Positions 61,653 through 64,000 of a DNA stretch of 64,000 bases are shown here, in pieces. The stretch is taken from assembly GCA_028689775.1 (NCBI GenBank), contig JAQVCM010000007.1, positions 62,001-126,000 on the forward strand. Reading direction: 5' to 3'. Source of the stretch: Crocinitomicaceae bacterium. GTDB lineage: Bacteria; Bacteroidota; Bacteroidia; Flavobacteriales_D; Crocinitomicaceae. A program made the position numbers and the translations under genes. Positions within the stretch are counted from its first letter, which is position 1, and every line of letters starts with the position of its first letter. The notes beneath the pieces were generated by a model, which made no database searches, was not told the origin of the DNA, and saw nothing but the letters and a program-made list of their open reading frames with translations.

Positions 61653-63287
61653 TTAATTATCAAACCTTAAGATTTGCCCAATTAATCCCTTGGTTGATTG
61701 ATCAAAAGTTTCGGTTTGTCTTTTATTCTGTATCGCCTCTAACTTCTCCCCAGACAATCCTTTCCCCAATTCGACTCCCCACTGATCAAAACTAAATATA
61801 TTCCAAATCACACCTTGAACGAATATCTTATGCTCATAACAAGCCAGTAATACCCCTAAATTTTTAGATGTTAAGTCTTTAATTAAAATAGTGTTCGTTG
61901 GCTTAGAACCTTGAAAAGTTTTATAACAAACATTTTGTTTATCAACATCTTGGACAACCAACTCCGTTTCTTCTTTGTTTCTCCCTTTCATCAAGGCTTC
62001 TGTTTGCGCGAGTGCATTTGCCAATAGTTTTTTATTGTGTCCTGCTAAACCGTGTTTATTTTTCACAGTTAGTATAAAATCACATGGAGTAATTTCGGTT
62101 CCTTGGTGCAACAATTGATGAAATGAATGCTGTCCATTCGTACCACTTTCTCCCCAAATAACAACTCCTGTTTGGTAATCCACTTCATTTCCGCTTCGGT
62201 CTATACTCTTACCATTACTTTCCATCGCGCCTTGCTGCAAGTATGCTTTGAACTTGGATAGATGATGATCATAAGCCAAGACTGCTTCACTTCGAGTATT
62301 GAAAAAATTGATGTACCAGATACTTAAAAGTGCCATCAACACGGGGATGTTTTTATTGAATTCTGTTTTCTCAAAATGTTCATCCATTGAATTAGCACCA
62401 TTCAATAATTCTTCAAAGTTAGTGTATCCAATTGTCAAAGCAATGGTGATTCCCATTGAACCCCAAAGGCTAAATCGGCCACATACCCAATCCCATATTT
62501 CAAAAATATTTTCACTTGGTATTCCAAAGGCGTTTGCTAATTCTTTATTTCCAGTAATGGCAATAAAGTGTTTTTGGATGTGTTTTTCATCTTTGCAATG
62601 TTCAACAAACATTTTTCGAACTGTTTGTGCATTGGTGATGGTTTCCTGCGTTGTAAATGTCTTGGAGGCCACGATGAAAAGTGCCTCTTCAAAATTAATT
62701 TGATCCACCACTTCACATAAATTCGAGCCGTCGATGTTGCTAATGAAGAACGGCTTGATATTTTCAAGCCAATAAGGTCGAAGTGCTTCCGTCACCATAG
62801 AAGAACCTAAATCGCTTCCACCAATTCCAATGTTAACGATGTATTTTATTTTCTTTCCGGTGTATCCATTCCAAGAACCGCTGTGTATTTGCTCGCACAG
62901 TTTTTCGATTCGAATTCTTTCTGCTTTTATGAGGGGTTTGATATTTTTACCGTCTACCAAGATCTCTTTGTCCGAAAAATCGCGCAACGCAGTGTGTAGC
63001 ACCGCTCTGTTTTCAGTTTCATTTATTTTTTCACCTTTGAGCAAAGCATCAATTGCATCCGATAACTGGCATTCTTCTGCCAAATCTGTCAGCAATTCCA
63101 TTGTTTTATCGGTTGCAATGTTTTTTGAGAAGTCAAATAAGAAATCCTCAGTTCCAAAAGAGAACTTATCGAAGCGTTTAGGATCAGCTTCAAACAGTTC
63201 CATCACGTTTGCCTTTTCGTAGACTAAGTGATGAATTTTTAGCTTTTTCCAAGCTTTGGTTGTAGTCGGATTTATTTTGGGTAGCAT
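61653..63287 (-). CDS. pgi: Glucose-6-phosphate isomerase
   Basis: A 544-residue enzyme of the long (eukaryote-like and E. coli-like) Pgi class, interconverting glucose-6-P and fructose-6-P. Motifs are VNIGIGGSDLGSSMVTEAL near 150, VASKTFTTQETITNA, GRFSLWGSMGITIAL, GESGTNGQHSFHQLLHQGTEI with the catalytic His, and ending near QWGVELGK. Its presence inside the locus gives fructose-6-P for UDP-GlcNAc and GDP-mannose supply. It may also be simply the housekeeping copy at the locus edge. Confidence 0.95.
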   Translation of the reverse strand: MLPKINPTTTKAWKKLKIHHLVYEKANVMELFEADPKRFDKFSFGTEDFLFDFSKNIATDKTMELLTDLAEECQLSDAIDALLKGEKINETENRAVLHTALRDFSDKEILVDGKNIKPLIKAERIRIEKLCEQIHSGSWNGYTGKKIKYIVNIGIGGSDLGSSMVTEALRPYWLENIKPFFISNIDGSNLCEVVDQINFEEALFIVASKTFTTQETITNAQTVRKMFVEHCKDEKHIQKHFIAITGNKELANAFGIPSENIFEIWDWVCGRFSLWGSMGITIALTIGYTNFEELLNGANSMDEHFEKTEFNKNIPVLMALLSIWYINFFNTRSEAVLAYDHHLSKFKAYLQQGAMESNGKSIDRSGNEVDYQTGVVIWGESGTNGQHSFHQLLHQGTEITPCDFILTVKNKHGLAGHNKKLLANALAQTEALMKGRNKEETELVVQDVDKQNVCYKTFQGSKPTNTILIKDLTSKNLGVLLACYEHKIFVQGVIWNIFSFDQWGVELGKGLSGEKLEAIQNKRQTETFDQSTKGLIGQILRFDN

Positions 63288-63575
63288 TTTCAGGGTTTGA
63301 TATTGTGTGGTAGGTAAAAATAGTACTTGGTATTATGTTGTCTGATTTCGGATTCATCCATCATTCTCGACCGTTCACTGATTTCCCAATAGTCTAACAA
63401 AAGCATTCTTTAAAATCACGCATCACGCTAAGAAGTGAATATTGAAAAAATCTTTCTATGTATTGTTTTTATTTTTCATAGTAGAGTCTTTCAAATTTAA
63501 CTTTCACTCTTTTGTAAAATGTATTTTAAAGTGTTAAATAAGTAATCTCGCTATGAAACATTTCTAGTCGAAATA

Positions 63576-64000
63576 TTATGTGTATTCAACAATCGTCTTT
63601 ATTATTTTGGTTGCGGCATCGCCATCACCATAAAAAGCATTTGAATAGTCAGCTTTAATTTTTTTTGTCTCATCAAAAGCTTCTAAAATTCGTTTGGAAG
63701 AGGCACCTACTAATGTATTTACATTATTTTCTATTAGTTCTATCCATTCCGTTTCATCCCGTAAGGTAATACAGTACTTTCCGGAGAAGTAAGCTTCTTT
63801 TTGTAATCCGCCACTGTCTGTAAAAACAAGACTGGATTTTTTTAATAAATAAAGCATTTCTAGATATCCTACTGGCTCAACTATGTGAATGTTTTCAGAA
63901 ATTTCGATTTTTTCCCTTTCTATAATTGCTTTAGTGCGAGGATGTATAGGAATTATAATAGGTGTTTCCTTTGAAATAGTAGTAAATGCAGTGAAAATTT
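63576..64000 (-). CDS. wecB: UDP-N-acetylglucosamine 2-epimerase, partial (5' end beyond window)
   Basis: The frame is open from the right edge to TAA 63576-63578, giving 140 residues. The sequence IIPIHPRTKAIIER, then VEPVGYLEMLYLLKKSSLVFTDSGGLQKEAYFSGKYCITLRDETEWIELIE, matches the C-terminal domain of WecB-type epimerases. These convert UDP-GlcNAc to UDP-ManNAc without hydrolysis. The conserved HPR and DSGGLQKEA motifs are intact. It is the first gene of the locus in this window and probably continues a larger operon to the right. Confidence 0.88.
   Translation of the reverse strand, partial: IFTAFTTISKETPIIIPIHPRTKAIIEREKIEISENIHIVEPVGYLEMLYLLKKSSLVFTDSGGLQKEAYFSGKYCITLRDETEWIELIENNVNTLVGASSKRILEAFDETKKIKADYSNAFYGDGDAATKIIKTIVEYT

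Overview
The window looks like chromosomal DNA of a Bacteroidota bacterium, most likely order Flavobacteriales. The evidence is PorT and proteins with type IX secretion (T9SS) sorting tails of both classes, a gliding-motility-type C-terminal domain, a short AMP nucleosidase, DUF4290 and DUF6526 proteins, a two-motif DnaJ, several promoters of the Bacteroidota form (-7 TAnnTTTG), and low G+C. A Crocinitomicaceae/Fluviicola-like relative is my guess, not something the sequence proves. No tRNA, rRNA, CRISPR array or prophage was seen.

Left part (1-31.4 kb, mostly + strand) is ordinary housekeeping DNA. In order it carries the tail of a probable NDH-2, a nucleotidyltransferase-like protein, an aminotransferase, a heptose-7-phosphate-kinase-like protein, UbiE and PorT. 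Next come a DUF4143 ATPase behind five 22-bp iterons, an FAD oxidoreductase, TrmL, AMP nucleosidase and a large T9SS type B protein. Then follow DUF4290, MurA (natural Cys-to-Asp variant), a TlpA-like thioredoxin, a polytopic membrane protein, GrpE, DnaJ, small Lys/Glu-rich lipoproteins (one split by an in-frame stop), superoxide dismutase, malate dehydrogenase, an ECF sigma factor with a membrane partner, a 217-bp MITE-like element, a T9SS type A protein, a gingipain-type C25 peptidase and RecG.

Right part (31.5-64 kb, all - strand) is one large surface polysaccharide (EPS/capsule/O-antigen) locus running off the right edge. Read in transcription order it holds a WecB epimerase (partial), Pgi, a Wzx flippase, an acetyltransferase, a decayed epimerase relic, a glycosyltransferase, a Wzy/EpsG-like polymerase, a second acetyltransferase and a deacetylase-like protein. 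Two glycosyltransferases, GDP-fucose synthase, a ManC-type cupin, GDP-mannose dehydratase, another glycosyltransferase, a sugar amidotransferase, a second deacetylase-like protein and two ATP-grasp proteins follow. A likely bacillosamine-type module (PglD, PglC, PglE and PglF homologues) comes next, then an S23-type four-helix-bundle protein, a second phosphoglycosyl transferase, two paralogous outer-membrane proteins, a WecA-like transferase, Wza and Wzc. Together these can make nucleotide-activated amino and deoxy sugars, load the first sugar on undecaprenyl phosphate, extend, flip, polymerise and export.

The most unusual signal is in the spacers between 38.9 and 42.7 kb. Seven copies of a repeat, each with a short palindromic hairpin, sit just 5' of four consecutive genes (3, 2, 1 and 1 copies). 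The stem shows compensatory base-pair changes between copies. Arrays of short decamers complementary to the repeat flanks lie after the preceding stop codons. I know of no named element of this form.
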